Shown here: positions 25,997-34,233 of the stretch, piece by piece
How positions within the stretch are numbered: position 1 is the first letter of the stretch
Layout of the letters: each line of letters begins with the position of its first letter
Origin: Comamonas terrae
Lineage (GTDB): Bacteria; Pseudomonadota; Gammaproteobacteria; Burkholderiales; Burkholderiaceae_C
Reading direction: 5' to 3'
Assembly: GCF_001544075.1 (NCBI RefSeq)
Contig: NZ_BCNT01000004.1
Location: 248,001-312,000 of the forward strand
DNA: 64,000 bases
The notes under the pieces: generated by a model
The model's database searches: none
What the model was told of the DNA's origin: nothing
Seen by the model: the letters and a program-made list of their open reading frames with translations, nothing else
Made by a program: the position numbers and the translations under genes

Positions 25997-26280
25997 CGCG
26001 GAGCTTTCTTCAATTGAAAAACCAGTTTTCAAAGAAGCAGCGTCCGCGCTGCGCCTTTGGAAAATGGCTTGAAGACCGCCGCGAACCCATGTCCGCGTAG
26101 CCTGAAATCGGGTCTTCACTAGCCCTCAAAAGCGCAAAGCAGCCATGCATTCAACAGCGATGGTCCGACCATTCTAGGGAGTGGGAAATTTCAGGACCAG
26201 CGCAAAAGCCACGATAAACAATGCATTTTTTGCATCAAAGTATGCATTGAAGAGTATGGGGCGCTTTGTGTGCGGGCATG
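25997..26280 (-). promoter_or_regulatory. pckG leader and upstream control region
   Basis: No gene is visible between pckG and the terminator at 26281. On the minus strand, the part from about 26170 down to 25997 would be a 5' leader of about 165 nt with short inverted repeats (for example GCAGCG/CGCTGC near 26037-26052). Further upstream are three ATGCA-type sites (26221-26235 as ATGCA-N5-TGCAT, and 26242-26247) in AT-rich sequence, possibly activator sites. Confidence 0.5.
26160..26176 (-). promoter_or_regulatory. pckG -10 box overlapping a FadR/GntR-type palindrome
   Basis: ATGGTC-C-GACCAT (26160-26172) is a perfect 13-bp palindrome fitting the T-G-G-T-N3-A-C-C-A pattern of FadR-subfamily GntR operators. 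On the minus strand it begins at the end of TAGAAT (26171-26176), a near-consensus -10 box. A repressor here would cover the start of transcription. Confidence 0.55.
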
Positions 26281-26304
26281 AAAAAACCCGCCGGCGGCGG
26301 GTTT
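26281..26304 (-). terminator. Intrinsic terminator of the 47-residue peptide gene
   Basis: A 9-bp stem AAACCCGCC / GGCGGGTTT with a 3-nt loop. Read on the minus strand it is followed by six T's, 20 bp beyond the stop of the small gene. Confidence 0.88.
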
Positions 26305-26323
26305 GTGCAGGGGCCTGGAGGTC

Positions 26324-26467
26324 TCAGGCCATATGCACGGCGATGAAGGCCAGCAGGAACATCATGGCCGCCCCGACGGCGGGAATGACCACGGGAATGA
26401 TGGGCACCACGGCATCGACGGCATCCTGGTGTTCCGGATCGTGGTTCATGGCGGGCTCATGTGACAT
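26324..26467 (-). CDS. 47-residue single-span membrane peptide
   Basis: A short reading frame with full gene hallmarks: an AGGAG about 11 bp before the ATG at 26467, a stop at 26324-26326, and its own intrinsic terminator 20 bp later. The peptide has an acidic, His-containing N-terminal half (MSHEPAMNHDPEHQDAVDAV). One hydrophobic helix fills the rest (VVPIIPVVIPAVGAAMMFLL onward, ending AVHMA). It is predicted to be inner-membrane with the N terminus outside or in the cytoplasm undetermined. I do not recognise a family. It is transcribed toward pckG but isolated by the terminator. Confidence 0.7.
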   Translation of the reverse strand: MSHEPAMNHDPEHQDAVDAVVPIIPVVIPAVGAAMMFLLAFIAVHMA

Positions 26468-26585
26468 GCGTGCAATGCTCCTGACGGCAGGTAGGGGATG
26501 GCGGGGTGGATTGCGGTCATTCTAGGCATGGCCTGCCCCCGGCCGCTAGGGGAAAGCCATGACGGGCGGTATCGCCGCGCGGGGC

Positions 26586-27785
26586 TCAGGCCGCGCTGAC
26601 CTGCATGCCCGTGGCCTGCAGCGCCGCGATCACCTCGTCGATGTGCGCCTTGTTGCGGGTCTGCAGCACGAAGTCGATTTCCACGTTCTGCGCGGCCAGC
26701 ATGGTGAAGGCGCGCTGGTGGTGCACTTCCTCGATGTTGGCGCCGGCGCCGGCCACGGTGGCGGTGATCCGGGCCAGCACGCCGGGCACGTCGCGCGCGC
26801 TGACGCGGATGCGCGCCAGCCGTCCCGAGCGCACCATGCCGCGCTCGATGATGGCGGCCAGCAGCATGGGATCGATATTGCCGCCCGAGAGGATGAGGCC
26901 GACCTTCTTGTCCCTGAAACGCTCGGGATGGCGCAGCAGCGCGGCCAGGCCCACGGCGCCTGCACCTTCGACCAGGGTTTTTTCGATCTCGAGCAGCATG
27001 AGCACGGCCTGCTCGATATCGCCTTCGTCGACCAGCAGCAGGTCGTCCACGCAGCGCTGCACGATGGCCTGGGTCACCGTGCCGGGTTGGGTCACGGCAA
27101 TGCCTTCGGCGATGGTGGATGTGCCCATGGGCAGCTCGGCCTGGCGCAGGGCATTGAACATGGACGGAAAGCGCTGGGTCTGCACGCCGACGACCTCGAT
27201 GCCGGGGCGGACGGCCTTGGCCGCCGTGGCCACGCCGGCGATCAGGCCGCCGCCGCCGATGGCCACGACCAGCATGTCCAGGTCGGGCTGTGCCTCCAGC
27301 ATTTCCAGGGCCAGGGTGCCCTGGCCGGCCGCAATGGCTTCGTCGTCATAGGGGTGGACAAAGGTCAGTTGCTGCTCCTGCGCGAGCTGGTAGGCATGGG
27401 CGCGGGCCTCGGCCAGCGAGTCGCCGTGCAGCACGACCTCGGCACCGAAGCCGCGCGTGCGCTCCACCTTCACGCCGGGCGTGAAGCGCGGCATGACGAT
27501 GACGGCGCGCAGGCCCAGGCGCTGCGCATGGTAGGCCACGCCCTGGGCATGGTTGCCCGCGCTCATGGCGATCACGCCGCGCGCGCGCTCGGCGTCGGAC
27601 AGCAGCAACAGCTTGTTGAGCGCACCGCGCTCCTTGAAGGAGGCGGTGAACTGCAGGTTCTCGAACTTGAGATAGACCTGGGCGCCCGTGATCTGCGAGA
27701 GCGTGCGCGATTCGACGCAGGGAGTCTGGAGCACGGCGCCTTGAAGGCGCCGGGCGGCGGCTTGGATGTCGGCGTGGGTCAGCAT
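26586..27785 (-). CDS. ilvA: Threonine ammonia-lyase
   Basis: A 399-residue PLP enzyme. The Schiff-base lysine is Lys51 in TASFKERGA, the phosphate-binding loop is the Gly run in VVAIGGGGLIAG, and the C-terminal ACT domain (about 325-399) begins at RIRVSARDVPGVL. At this length, with a single ACT domain, it resembles the short threonine dehydratases (TdcB/IlvA2-like) rather than the long biosynthetic IlvA with two ACT-like domains. It makes 2-oxobutyrate and ammonia from threonine (and pyruvate from serine). It stands alone, so either isoleucine synthesis or threonine use is possible. Confidence 0.9.
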   Translation of the reverse strand: MLTHADIQAAARRLQGAVLQTPCVESRTLSQITGAQVYLKFENLQFTASFKERGALNKLLLLSDAERARGVIAMSAGNHAQGVAYHAQRLGLRAVIVMPRFTPGVKVERTRGFGAEVVLHGDSLAEARAHAYQLAQEQQLTFVHPYDDEAIAAGQGTLALEMLEAQPDLDMLVVAIGGGGLIAGVATAAKAVRPGIEVVGVQTQRFPSMFNALRQAELPMGTSTIAEGIAVTQPGTVTQAIVQRCVDDLLLVDEGDIEQAVLMLLEIEKTLVEGAGAVGLAALLRHPERFRDKKVGLILSGGNIDPMLLAAIIERGMVRSGRLARIRVSARDVPGVLARITATVAGAGANIEEVHHQRAFTMLAAQNVEIDFVLQTRNKAHIDEVIAALQATGMQVSAA

Positions 27786-27870
27786 GGTGCTTGAAGGATC
27801 AGGCCTGGACGGTATGGAAGGAATAGATTGTCGGGCCTGGCACGGTTGTGGAGAGCTGCTTTGAAATCAG

Positions 27871-27950
27871 GAGCTGCCAGCGCTTGATTTTGAAAGGTTT
27901 CAGATCTCTTTGCATATGAAACTAATGGATATGGAGCGAAAAATGCTATC
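27871..27950. repeat. 80-bp relative of the element at 20961
   Basis: Begins GAGCTGCCAGCGCTT and ends GAGCGAAAAATGCTATC. Interior blocks TTTCAGAT, CTTTGC, GAAA and ATATGGA occur in the same order and spacing as in the 20961-21042 element. The terminal repeats are degraded. It lies between ilvA and the M48 protease gene. Confidence 0.6.
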
Positions 27951-27970
27951 GAAAGAGGAATTGCCACCTG

Positions 27971-28825
27971 CTAGCGCCGGCGCGATTGCTCGTACAGCGG
28001 CATGACGCGCGGCACATTGCCCTCGAGCTGGCGTATGCGGTCCGGCCCCGTGGGGTGGGTGGACAGGAAGCCGGTGCCGCCGCTGCCCGTGGCCTCGCCC
28101 ATCTTGCGCCACAGCGAAACGGCCGCCTGCGGGTTGTAGCCGGCGCGCGCGGCCAGTTCCAGGCCCACGAGGTCGGCCTCGCTCTCGTCGTTGCGGCTGA
28201 ACTTGAGCGTCAGCAGCTGCGTGCCCAGGCGCGCCGCGGCATTGCCCAGGTCGCCCAGGCCCAGCAGCTGCGCGCCCAGGGACAGGCCCATGCCCGTGGC
28301 CTGGCTCTTGGCCAGCTGTTCGCGCGAATGCTCGCGCAGCGCATGCGCCATTTCGTGGCCCATGACCATGGCGGCTTCGTCGTCGCTGAGTCGCAGCTGG
28401 TCGAGGATGCCGGTGAAGAAGGCGATCTTGCCGCCGGGCATGCAAAAGGCATTGATCTGCCTGCTGCGGATCAGGTTGACTTCCCAGCGCCACTGGCGCG
28501 CGCGCTCGTTCCACTGCCCTGCGTAGGGAATCAGCCGCTGGGCAATGGCGCGCAGGCGCCGCAACTGGGCATCGTCGCCGCTGGCCAGCGCGCCCTGGGA
28601 GCGCGCCTTGGCCAGAAGCTCCTGGTATTGCTCGGTGGCGGCGGTCTCCAGCGCTTGCGCGGGCACCAGGTTGCGCAGCAAGGAGGCGCGCCCCACATCG
28701 ACCTGGGCCAGGGCCGGCGCTGCCATAGTTGCCAGGGCGGTACCGGCGAGCAGACCCGTCAGCAACTGGCGGCGTTGCCGGCAGGTGCAGCCGGCGGGAT
28801 GGGATGCGGTGGGGTGCTTGGGCAT
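27971..28825 (-). CDS. M48-family zinc metalloprotease
   Basis: A 284-residue secreted peptidase. The N terminus has a twin-arginine-like signal (CRQRRQLLTGLLAGTALA, cleavage near residue 40, APALA-Q). The zinc motif is HEMAH (157-161), with the third ligand Glu in NDESEADLVG. Relatives (BepA, LoiP, YcaL) act in periplasmic quality control of outer-membrane proteins. This one lacks the BepA TPR domain and is nearest to the short LoiP/YcaL type. Its start codon is inside a 17-bp perfect hairpin and has no visible Shine-Dalgarno, which is unusual. Confidence 0.88.
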   Translation of the reverse strand: MPKHPTASHPAGCTCRQRRQLLTGLLAGTALATMAAPALAQVDVGRASLLRNLVPAQALETAATEQYQELLAKARSQGALASGDDAQLRRLRAIAQRLIPYAGQWNERARQWRWEVNLIRSRQINAFCMPGGKIAFFTGILDQLRLSDDEAAMVMGHEMAHALREHSREQLAKSQATGMGLSLGAQLLGLGDLGNAAARLGTQLLTLKFSRNDESEADLVGLELAARAGYNPQAAVSLWRKMGEATGSGGTGFLSTHPTGPDRIRQLEGNVPRVMPLYEQSRRR

Positions 28826-28859
28826 GGGCGCAGTTTAGGGCGTGCGCCCATGCCCAAGC
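28816..28859. repeat. 17-bp perfect inverted repeat covering the M48 start codon
   Basis: GCTTGGGCATGGGCGCA (28816-28832) and TGCGCCCATGCCCAAGC (28843-28859) with a 10-nt loop. It lies between the EamA transporter stop (28867) and the M48 protease, and includes the protease's first codons (start codon at 28823-28825). It could end EamA transcription or mask the protease start in a read-through transcript. Confidence 0.75.
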
Positions 28860-28866
28860 GTAGGTC

Positions 28867-29820
28867 TCAATCCGGAGCGCCAGCTTCGCGCATTTCCGCG
28901 CGCACCACCAGCCACAGCCCGCAGATGACGGCAGCCAGGCCCAGCACGGCCCACCAGGCCGGGCGCTCGCCCACCACGGCCAGCGACAGCGCAAAGGCCG
29001 TGATCGGCTCGGCCTTGCTCAGGGCCACGCCCGTGGCCACGGACATGCCGCGCAGGCCCATGGAAAACAGCAGATAGGCACAGCCCGTGGCCACCACGCC
29101 CAGATAGGCCACCACGGCCCAGCCTTCGGGCGTGGTGTGCAGGGGGCCGCCCAGCAGCGCCGCACACGGCAGCGACAGCAGGGCGGCGCAGCCGAACACC
29201 CGGGCATTGGCGCGCGCCACCGGGCCTGCGCGCACCAGGGCCTGGTTGGCCAGCGCATAGGCCGCATAAGACATGCCGGCCAGCAGGCACAGGGCCATGC
29301 CGTGCCAGGGCAGCCCGCCTGCCGCGCCGGTCGATGCCAGGGCCATGACGATGCCACCGCTCACCCCTATGCAGGTGCCCAGCCACCACAGGGCTGCGGG
29401 CCAGCGCTTTTGCACGGCCGCCTGCATGAAGCCGGCCCAGATGGGGCCGCTGCCTATGGCCAGGGCCGTGCCCAGCGCCACGCCGCAGGCGCGCACGCCG
29501 GCAAAGAAGCTCAGGTTGTAGACGGCCATGCACAGGCCGCAAAAAAGGATGCGGGGTCCCATCCGCGAGGTGGGCTGCCGCGGCTGCGCTATGCCGGCCT
29601 GCGGCCGTGCGCAAAGCGCCAGTACCCCGAAGAACAGTGCGGCCATCAGCATGCGCAGGCTGCCCACCCAGTAGGCGGACAGGTCGCCTGGCGCAAAGTG
29701 CTGGGCCGTGCCTGTGGTGCCCCAGAGCATGGCGGCCAGCAGCACCAGGCCTACCGGCCCCAGGCCGGTGGCAAGGGAGGTAGCGGACGGTGCAGGATGC
29801 GTAGAGGTGCGGGTGGACAT
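28867..29820 (-). CDS. EamA/DMT-family transporter
   Basis: A 317-residue inner-membrane protein with about ten hydrophobic helices in two EamA repeats. The first repeat starts GLVLLAAMLWGTTGTAQHF; the second contains GMALCLLAGMSYAAYAL and ends in ALSKAEPITAFALSLAVVGE, the typical EamA C-terminal motif. Such proteins export amino acids, nucleosides or other metabolites; substrate is not predictable. It is 91 bp downstream of an AraC-family gene on the same strand, so the AraC protein may regulate it. The ATG at 29820 leaves a normal N terminus. Confidence 0.88.
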   Translation of the reverse strand: MSTRTSTHPAPSATSLATGLGPVGLVLLAAMLWGTTGTAQHFAPGDLSAYWVGSLRMLMAALFFGVLALCARPQAGIAQPRQPTSRMGPRILFCGLCMAVYNLSFFAGVRACGVALGTALAIGSGPIWAGFMQAAVQKRWPAALWWLGTCIGVSGGIVMALASTGAAGGLPWHGMALCLLAGMSYAAYALANQALVRAGPVARANARVFGCAALLSLPCAALLGGPLHTTPEGWAVVAYLGVVATGCAYLLFSMGLRGMSVATGVALSKAEPITAFALSLAVVGERPAWWAVLGLAAVICGLWLVVRAEMREAGAPD

Positions 29821-29911
29821 GGTGCCCCGATGTTGCGGCCACGCGTCGCGGGCAAATGTCGAGAGACTCTGGAACTGCGCGCTGTGGCGCGGGCTTTTTC
29901 CAGCTTCGCGA

Positions 29912-30625
29912 TCATGCGCCGCGCGCTGCCTCGCGCAGCTGGCGTGAGGTCATGCCGCGCTCGCGCCGCAGCGCATAGGCCAGTGCGCTGGCCGAGGCAT
30001 AGCCGCAGCGCAGGGCCGTGGCTTCCAGTGCCGCGCCGCGGGCGAGCTGGCGGCTGGCCGCATCCAGGCGCAGCGTGCGCACCCAGGCCTGCGGAGTCTG
30101 GCCGGCCAGCTCCACGAAGCGGGCGTGGAACTGTGCCACGCTCAGGTGCGCGCATTGCGCCAGCCGGGCCGTGGGCCAGCTTTCGTGCAGCGCCATCTGC
30201 ACCTGCTGCTGCAGCTGCTGCAGGTCGATGCCGCGGCGCGCCAGCAGCGAAGGCGCCTGCAGCACCAGGGCCATCTGCGCGGCGGCCGACAGGTGGGAGA
30301 CGGGAAAGCGCAGCGGCGGCGGCACGGCGAAGCGGCGCAGCCGGTCCAGCCCCGCGGCTTCGGGGGCGTCGATCACGAAGACCCGGGTCTGGGGCGCCGC
30401 CAGATAGCCGTGGCCGGTGCCGGCGGGAATCACCATGCCGCAGGCTGCATCGACAAAGCCGGGGCGGCCGTCGATTTCCAGCTCCATGCGCCCTTGCAGC
30501 GCGAACAGGATCTGCGCGTGGTCGTGGGCATGGGCCTCGTGCTCGCCGCTGTACCGGCGCACGGAGACCTGGGCCTCGCGCAGCGCGGGGCGGGAGGGTG
30601 CGGAGTCGGAGCGGTCGGATGTCAT
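29912..30625 (-). CDS. AraC-family regulator with N-terminal cupin domain
   Basis: A 237-residue protein. The N-terminal half (about 20-95) is a cupin-like sensor with EAHAHDHAQILFALQGRMEL and IPAGTGHGY. The C-terminal half has the AraC double helix-turn-helix (SVAQFHARFVELAGQTPQAW and TALRCGYASASALAYALRR). This layout is common among regulators that control a neighbouring exporter. It is upstream of the EamA gene on the same strand and divergent from the AmpG-like gene at 30659, 33 bp apart at the start codons, so either could be a target. Confidence 0.88.
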   Translation of the reverse strand: MTSDRSDSAPSRPALREAQVSVRRYSGEHEAHAHDHAQILFALQGRMELEIDGRPGFVDAACGMVIPAGTGHGYLAAPQTRVFVIDAPEAAGLDRLRRFAVPPPLRFPVSHLSAAAQMALVLQAPSLLARRGIDLQQLQQQVQMALHESWPTARLAQCAHLSVAQFHARFVELAGQTPQAWVRTLRLDAASRQLARGAALEATALRCGYASASALAYALRRERGMTSRQLREAARGA

Positions 30626-30658
30626 GGGCGGCGTGTGCCATGGTAGCGGCAACCGATA

Positions 30659-32047
30659 ATGGCCGCTGCCGCAAGCTTCACGACCATGACCGAGCCGTCT
30701 TCCCCATCTTCCTCCTCCGCATCCTCCGAAACGCAAGACCGCGGCAACCGGCGCAGCTGGGCGCAGGCCCTGAAGATCTATGCCGAGCCCACCAGCCTGC
30801 GCATGCTGGCGCTGGGCTTTTCGGCGGGCCTGCCGCCGCTCCTGGTGCTGGGCACGCTGGGCTTCTGGCTGCGCGAGGCCGGCATCGAGCGCAGCACCAT
30901 CGGCTATCTGAGCTGGGTGGGCCTGGCCTACGGCTTCAAGTGGGTGTGGTCGCCGCTGGTGGACCGGCTGCCGATTCCGCTGCTCACGCGTCTGCTGGGG
31001 CGGCGGCGCAGCTGGCTGCTGCTGGCCCAGGGGCTGATCATGGCCGGCCTGCTGGGCATGGCCTTCAACGATCCCCGCGCCGCGCTGCATCCGCTGGTCT
31101 GGTGCGCGCTGGCCGTGGCTTTCGGCTCGGCCACGCAGGACATCGCCCTTGATGCCTACCGCATCGAGTCGGCCACGGTGGAGGACCAGGCCGCGCTGGC
31201 GGCCACCTACCAGACCGGCTACCGCCTGGCCATGATCTGGGCCGGCGCCGGCGTGCTGTGGGTGGCGGCCCAGGTGCAGGGCGATGCCAAGGGCTATGTG
31301 GTGGGCGCCTGGAGCGTGGCCTATATGGCCATGGCCGCCAGCATGCTGGTGGGCGCGCTCACGGTGCTGCTGTCGCCCGAACCCCGCCCCCGGCCGTTGC
31401 CGGCAGCGCGCAATCTGCGCGAGTGGCTGCAGGGCGCGCTGGTTGCGCCGTTTGCCGACTTCGTCAGCCGCTACCGTTGGCAGGCGCTGCTGCTGCTGGC
31501 GCTGATCGGCCTGTACCGGGTCAGCGACGTGGTCATGGGCATCATGGCCAATCCCTTCTATGTGGACATGGGCTACAAGAAGGAAGAGGTGGCCGCCGTC
31601 ACCAAGGTGTTCGGCGTGGTGATGACGCTGCTGGGCGGCTTTGTCGGCGGCTCCATGGCCGTGCGCTGGGGCGTGATGCGCGTGCTCATGCTGGGCGCCA
31701 TCCTGTCGGCCGCCACGAACATGCTGTTCGCCTGGCTGGCCACGCGCGGCCACGACCTGACGGCGCTGGTCTGGGTGGTCAGCGCCGACAACCTGGCCGG
31801 CGGCATCGCTTCGGCGGCCTTCATCGCCTATCTTTCGGGGCTGACCAATGTGCAGTACTCGGCCACTCAGTACGCGCTGTTCAGTTCCATGATGCTGCTG
31901 GCGCCCAAATGGCTGGCGGGGTTTTCGGGCACGTTCGTCGATGCCTACGGCTATGAGGCCTTCTTCCATGCCACGGCGGCCATGGGCATTCCCGTGCTGC
32001 TTCTCATCTATCTGGCTTCCAGAGTCAAAACGGCCGAAAGCGATTGA
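30659..32047 (+). CDS. ampG: AmpG-family muropeptide permease-like MFS transporter
   Basis: A 462-residue membrane protein with about 12-14 helices. AmpG-type motifs are visible: MLALGFSAGLPPLLVLGTLGFWL near the N terminus (key part GFSAGLP), VWSPLVDR, SATQDIALDAYR and GYRLAMIWAG. AmpG imports anhydro-muropeptides for cell wall recycling. The N-terminal 30 residues are Ser-rich and lie before the first helix; an alternative ATG is at 30686. No beta-lactamase or ampR gene is in the window. Confidence 0.87.
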   Translation: MAAAASFTTMTEPSSPSSSSASSETQDRGNRRSWAQALKIYAEPTSLRMLALGFSAGLPPLLVLGTLGFWLREAGIERSTIGYLSWVGLAYGFKWVWSPLVDRLPIPLLTRLLGRRRSWLLLAQGLIMAGLLGMAFNDPRAALHPLVWCALAVAFGSATQDIALDAYRIESATVEDQAALAATYQTGYRLAMIWAGAGVLWVAAQVQGDAKGYVVGAWSVAYMAMAASMLVGALTVLLSPEPRPRPLPAARNLREWLQGALVAPFADFVSRYRWQALLLLALIGLYRVSDVVMGIMANPFYVDMGYKKEEVAAVTKVFGVVMTLLGGFVGGSMAVRWGVMRVLMLGAILSAATNMLFAWLATRGHDLTALVWVVSADNLAGGIASAAFIAYLSGLTNVQYSATQYALFSSMMLLAPKWLAGFSGTFVDAYGYEAFFHATAAMGIPVLLLIYLASRVKTAESD

Positions 32048-32162
32048 TGGGCCTGCGTATCCAGCTATCGTTTTGAGGTTTACCGAACTTTACCTGGGCG
32101 ACAAGCGGGGCTGACGCAGCCGTGGGAGCATGGAAGGGAGGAGTCCCAACCGAGGCGCGAGC

Positions 32163-32909
32163 ATGACTACACTGCCCCCTATGAGCACGCATCAACTGCT
32201 GATGATTGAAGACGACACCCGCCTGGCGCAAATGGTGGGTGATTACCTGGGCAACAACGGGCTGGAAGTCGCCCACATGGCCGACGGCAAAAGCGGGCTG
32301 GAGCGCCTGCAGCCCGCCGATGGGGGCTCGGCGCAGCTGCCCGACCTGGTGATCCTGGACCTGATGCTGCCCGACATGGACGGCCTGGAAGTCTGCCGCC
32401 GCATCCGTGCCATGTCCGGTGCCGCGGCCCAGGTGCCGGTGCTGATGCTGACGGCCAAGGGCGATCCCATGGACCGCATCATCGGCCTGGAGATCGGCGC
32501 CGACGACTATCTGCCCAAGCCCTTCGAGCCGCGCGAACTGCTGGCGCGCATCCGCGCCATCCTGCGCCGCAAGGGCAGCGACGGACCGGCGCCCGCATCG
32601 GCGGCCATGCGCTTCGGCAGCCTGGAGATCGACCGGGACGCGCGCACCGTGACCGTGGCCGGCCAGAGCTGCGACCTGACCTCCTACCAGTTCGACCTGC
32701 TGGTGGCGCTGGCCGAACGCGCGGGCCGCGTGCTCACGCGCGACCAGATCATGGAGGCCGTGCGCGGCCGCGAGCTGGAGGCGTTCGACCGCTCCATCGA
32801 CGTGCACATGGGCCGCATCCGCGCCGCCATAGAGGCCGATCCCAAGAACCCCAAGCGCATCCTCACCGTGCGCGGCGTGGGCTATGTTTTTGCAAAGCAG
32901 CAGGATTAG
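32163..32909 (+). CDS. OmpR-family response regulator
   Basis: A 248-residue two-domain regulator. The receiver domain has the acidic pair in MIEDD, the phosphoacceptor Asp66 in VILDLMLPDMDG, and the conserved Lys in YLPKPFEP. The OmpR winged-helix domain (about 150-245) has SYQFDLLVALAERAGRVLTRDQ and ends VRGVGYVF. It pairs with the kinase at 33004, 94 bp downstream. The pair resembles RstA/RstB more than OmpR/EnvZ by overall look, but the stimulus is not readable. The ATG at 32163 and a second at 32181 are both possible. Confidence 0.92.
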   Translation: MTTLPPMSTHQLLMIEDDTRLAQMVGDYLGNNGLEVAHMADGKSGLERLQPADGGSAQLPDLVILDLMLPDMDGLEVCRRIRAMSGAAAQVPVLMLTAKGDPMDRIIGLEIGADDYLPKPFEPRELLARIRAILRRKGSDGPAPASAAMRFGSLEIDRDARTVTVAGQSCDLTSYQFDLLVALAERAGRVLTRDQIMEAVRGRELEAFDRSIDVHMGRIRAAIEADPKNPKRILTVRGVGYVFAKQQD

Positions 32910-33003
32910 CGCCCGCTGGGCCGCTGCGCGGGACTTGCTGGCAGCCCGTGCCTGGTGCAGGCGGTTCCAAGCCGTGCCCCGGGACAGCGATGGAGTTGAG
33001 TGA

Positions 33004-34227
33004 ATGAAGCTGCTGCATGTTTTTTCCCAGCGCCTGTATCTGCGCATCTGGCTGGCCGTGGTGGGCGGCGTGGCCGTGCTGACGCTGACCGTGGCCTGGG
33101 CCTGGAAGATCGCCGACGAGCAGCGCGTGCAGAACAATGCCGCGCCGCCGGCGCGCGAGATCGTGCTGCGCAACGCGCTCGGCGAGGTGGTCACCGAAGG
33201 CCGGGCCTCGCGCATTCCAGGGCCACCCGGCGAGGGCCTGCGTTTCGAGATCGCGGGCTCCGACGGCCAGACCTACGAGCTGCGCATGGCGCCGCGCGAG
33301 CGCCGCGAGGGGGGCGGGCCTTCCTCGCGCGACGGCGCCGTGGCCTTCTGGCTGCGGCCGCCGTTCGGCTTTCTGTGGATGCTGGGCCTGGTGGGCGTGG
33401 CGGTGGCGATCGGTGTCTTTCCCATCATCCGGCGCCTGCTCAAGCGATTGGAAAACCTGCAGCGCGGCGTCAAGCGCTTTGGCGAGGGCGATCTGTCGGT
33501 GCGCGTGCCCGAGCACGGGCATGACGAGGTGGCCGATCTGGCCCACCAGTTCAACGCGGCCGCTGCGCGCATCGAGGCCCTGGTGACCTCGCACAAGTCG
33601 CTGCTGGCGAACGCATCGCACGAGCTGCGTTCGCCGCTGACCCGCATCCGCATGGGGCTGGAGTTCATGGGCGAAGATCCTGTCAGCGCGCGCGCCAAGT
33701 CCGAGATCCAGCGCAACATCAACGAGCTGGACCAGCTGGTCGACGAGATCCTGCTGGCCAGCCGCCTCGACACCCGCGAGGTCGATGTGGGCACGGTGGA
33801 GTCCGTCGATCTGATCGGACTGGCCGCCGAGGAGTGCGCGCGCATCGGCGCCGAGCTCGAGGTGCAGGCCGGCGGCGCGCTGGAGGTGCAGGGCATTGCC
33901 AAGCTGCTGCGCCGCGCGATGCGCAATCTGCTGGAAAACGCGCGCCGCTACAGCCGGGGCGATATCACGCTCATCCTGTCCCGGCAGCATGCGCAGGCCG
34001 TGATCCGCGTGGAAGACCACGGGCCCGGCGTGCCCGCGGCGCAGCGGGAGCGCATCTTCGAGAAGTTCTACCGCCTGCCCGGCGCCAGCGAACGTTCGGG
34101 CGGCGTGGGACTGGGCCTGTCGCTGGTGCGCTCGATTGCCGAACGCCACGGCGGCAGCGCGCGCTGCGAAGGCCGCCTGGACGGCCAGGGCGGAGCCAGC
34201 TTCGTGCTGAGCCTGCCCCTGGCCTGA
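33004..34227 (+). CDS. Sensor histidine kinase (RstB/EnvZ type)
   Basis: A 407-residue kinase. It has two membrane helices (about 14-34 and 122-142) flanking a periplasmic sensor of about 85 residues that is rich in Arg, Glu and Gly. A HAMP domain (about 143-195) follows, then the dimerisation helix with His206 in ASHELRSPLTR. The ATPase domain holds N-box RNLLENARRY, G1 VEDHGPGVP, F-box FEKFYR and G2 GGVGLGLSLV. It should phosphorylate the upstream response regulator. The short sensor could detect envelope stress or ions. Confidence 0.93.
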   Translation: MKLLHVFSQRLYLRIWLAVVGGVAVLTLTVAWAWKIADEQRVQNNAAPPAREIVLRNALGEVVTEGRASRIPGPPGEGLRFEIAGSDGQTYELRMAPRERREGGGPSSRDGAVAFWLRPPFGFLWMLGLVGVAVAIGVFPIIRRLLKRLENLQRGVKRFGEGDLSVRVPEHGHDEVADLAHQFNAAAARIEALVTSHKSLLANASHELRSPLTRIRMGLEFMGEDPVSARAKSEIQRNINELDQLVDEILLASRLDTREVDVGTVESVDLIGLAAEECARIGAELEVQAGGALEVQGIAKLLRRAMRNLLENARRYSRGDITLILSRQHAQAVIRVEDHGPGVPAAQRERIFEKFYRLPGASERSGGVGLGLSLVRSIAERHGGSARCEGRLDGQGGASFVLSLPLA

Positions 34228-34233
34228 GCCCGT

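Noticed and set aside
24011..26017. Long plus-strand open frame (668 codons) opposite pckG
   Set aside because: It mirrors pckG on the other strand, as expected in GC-rich DNA, and has no recognisable domain; its composition (many Gly, His, Ala, Arg) is that of an antisense shadow.
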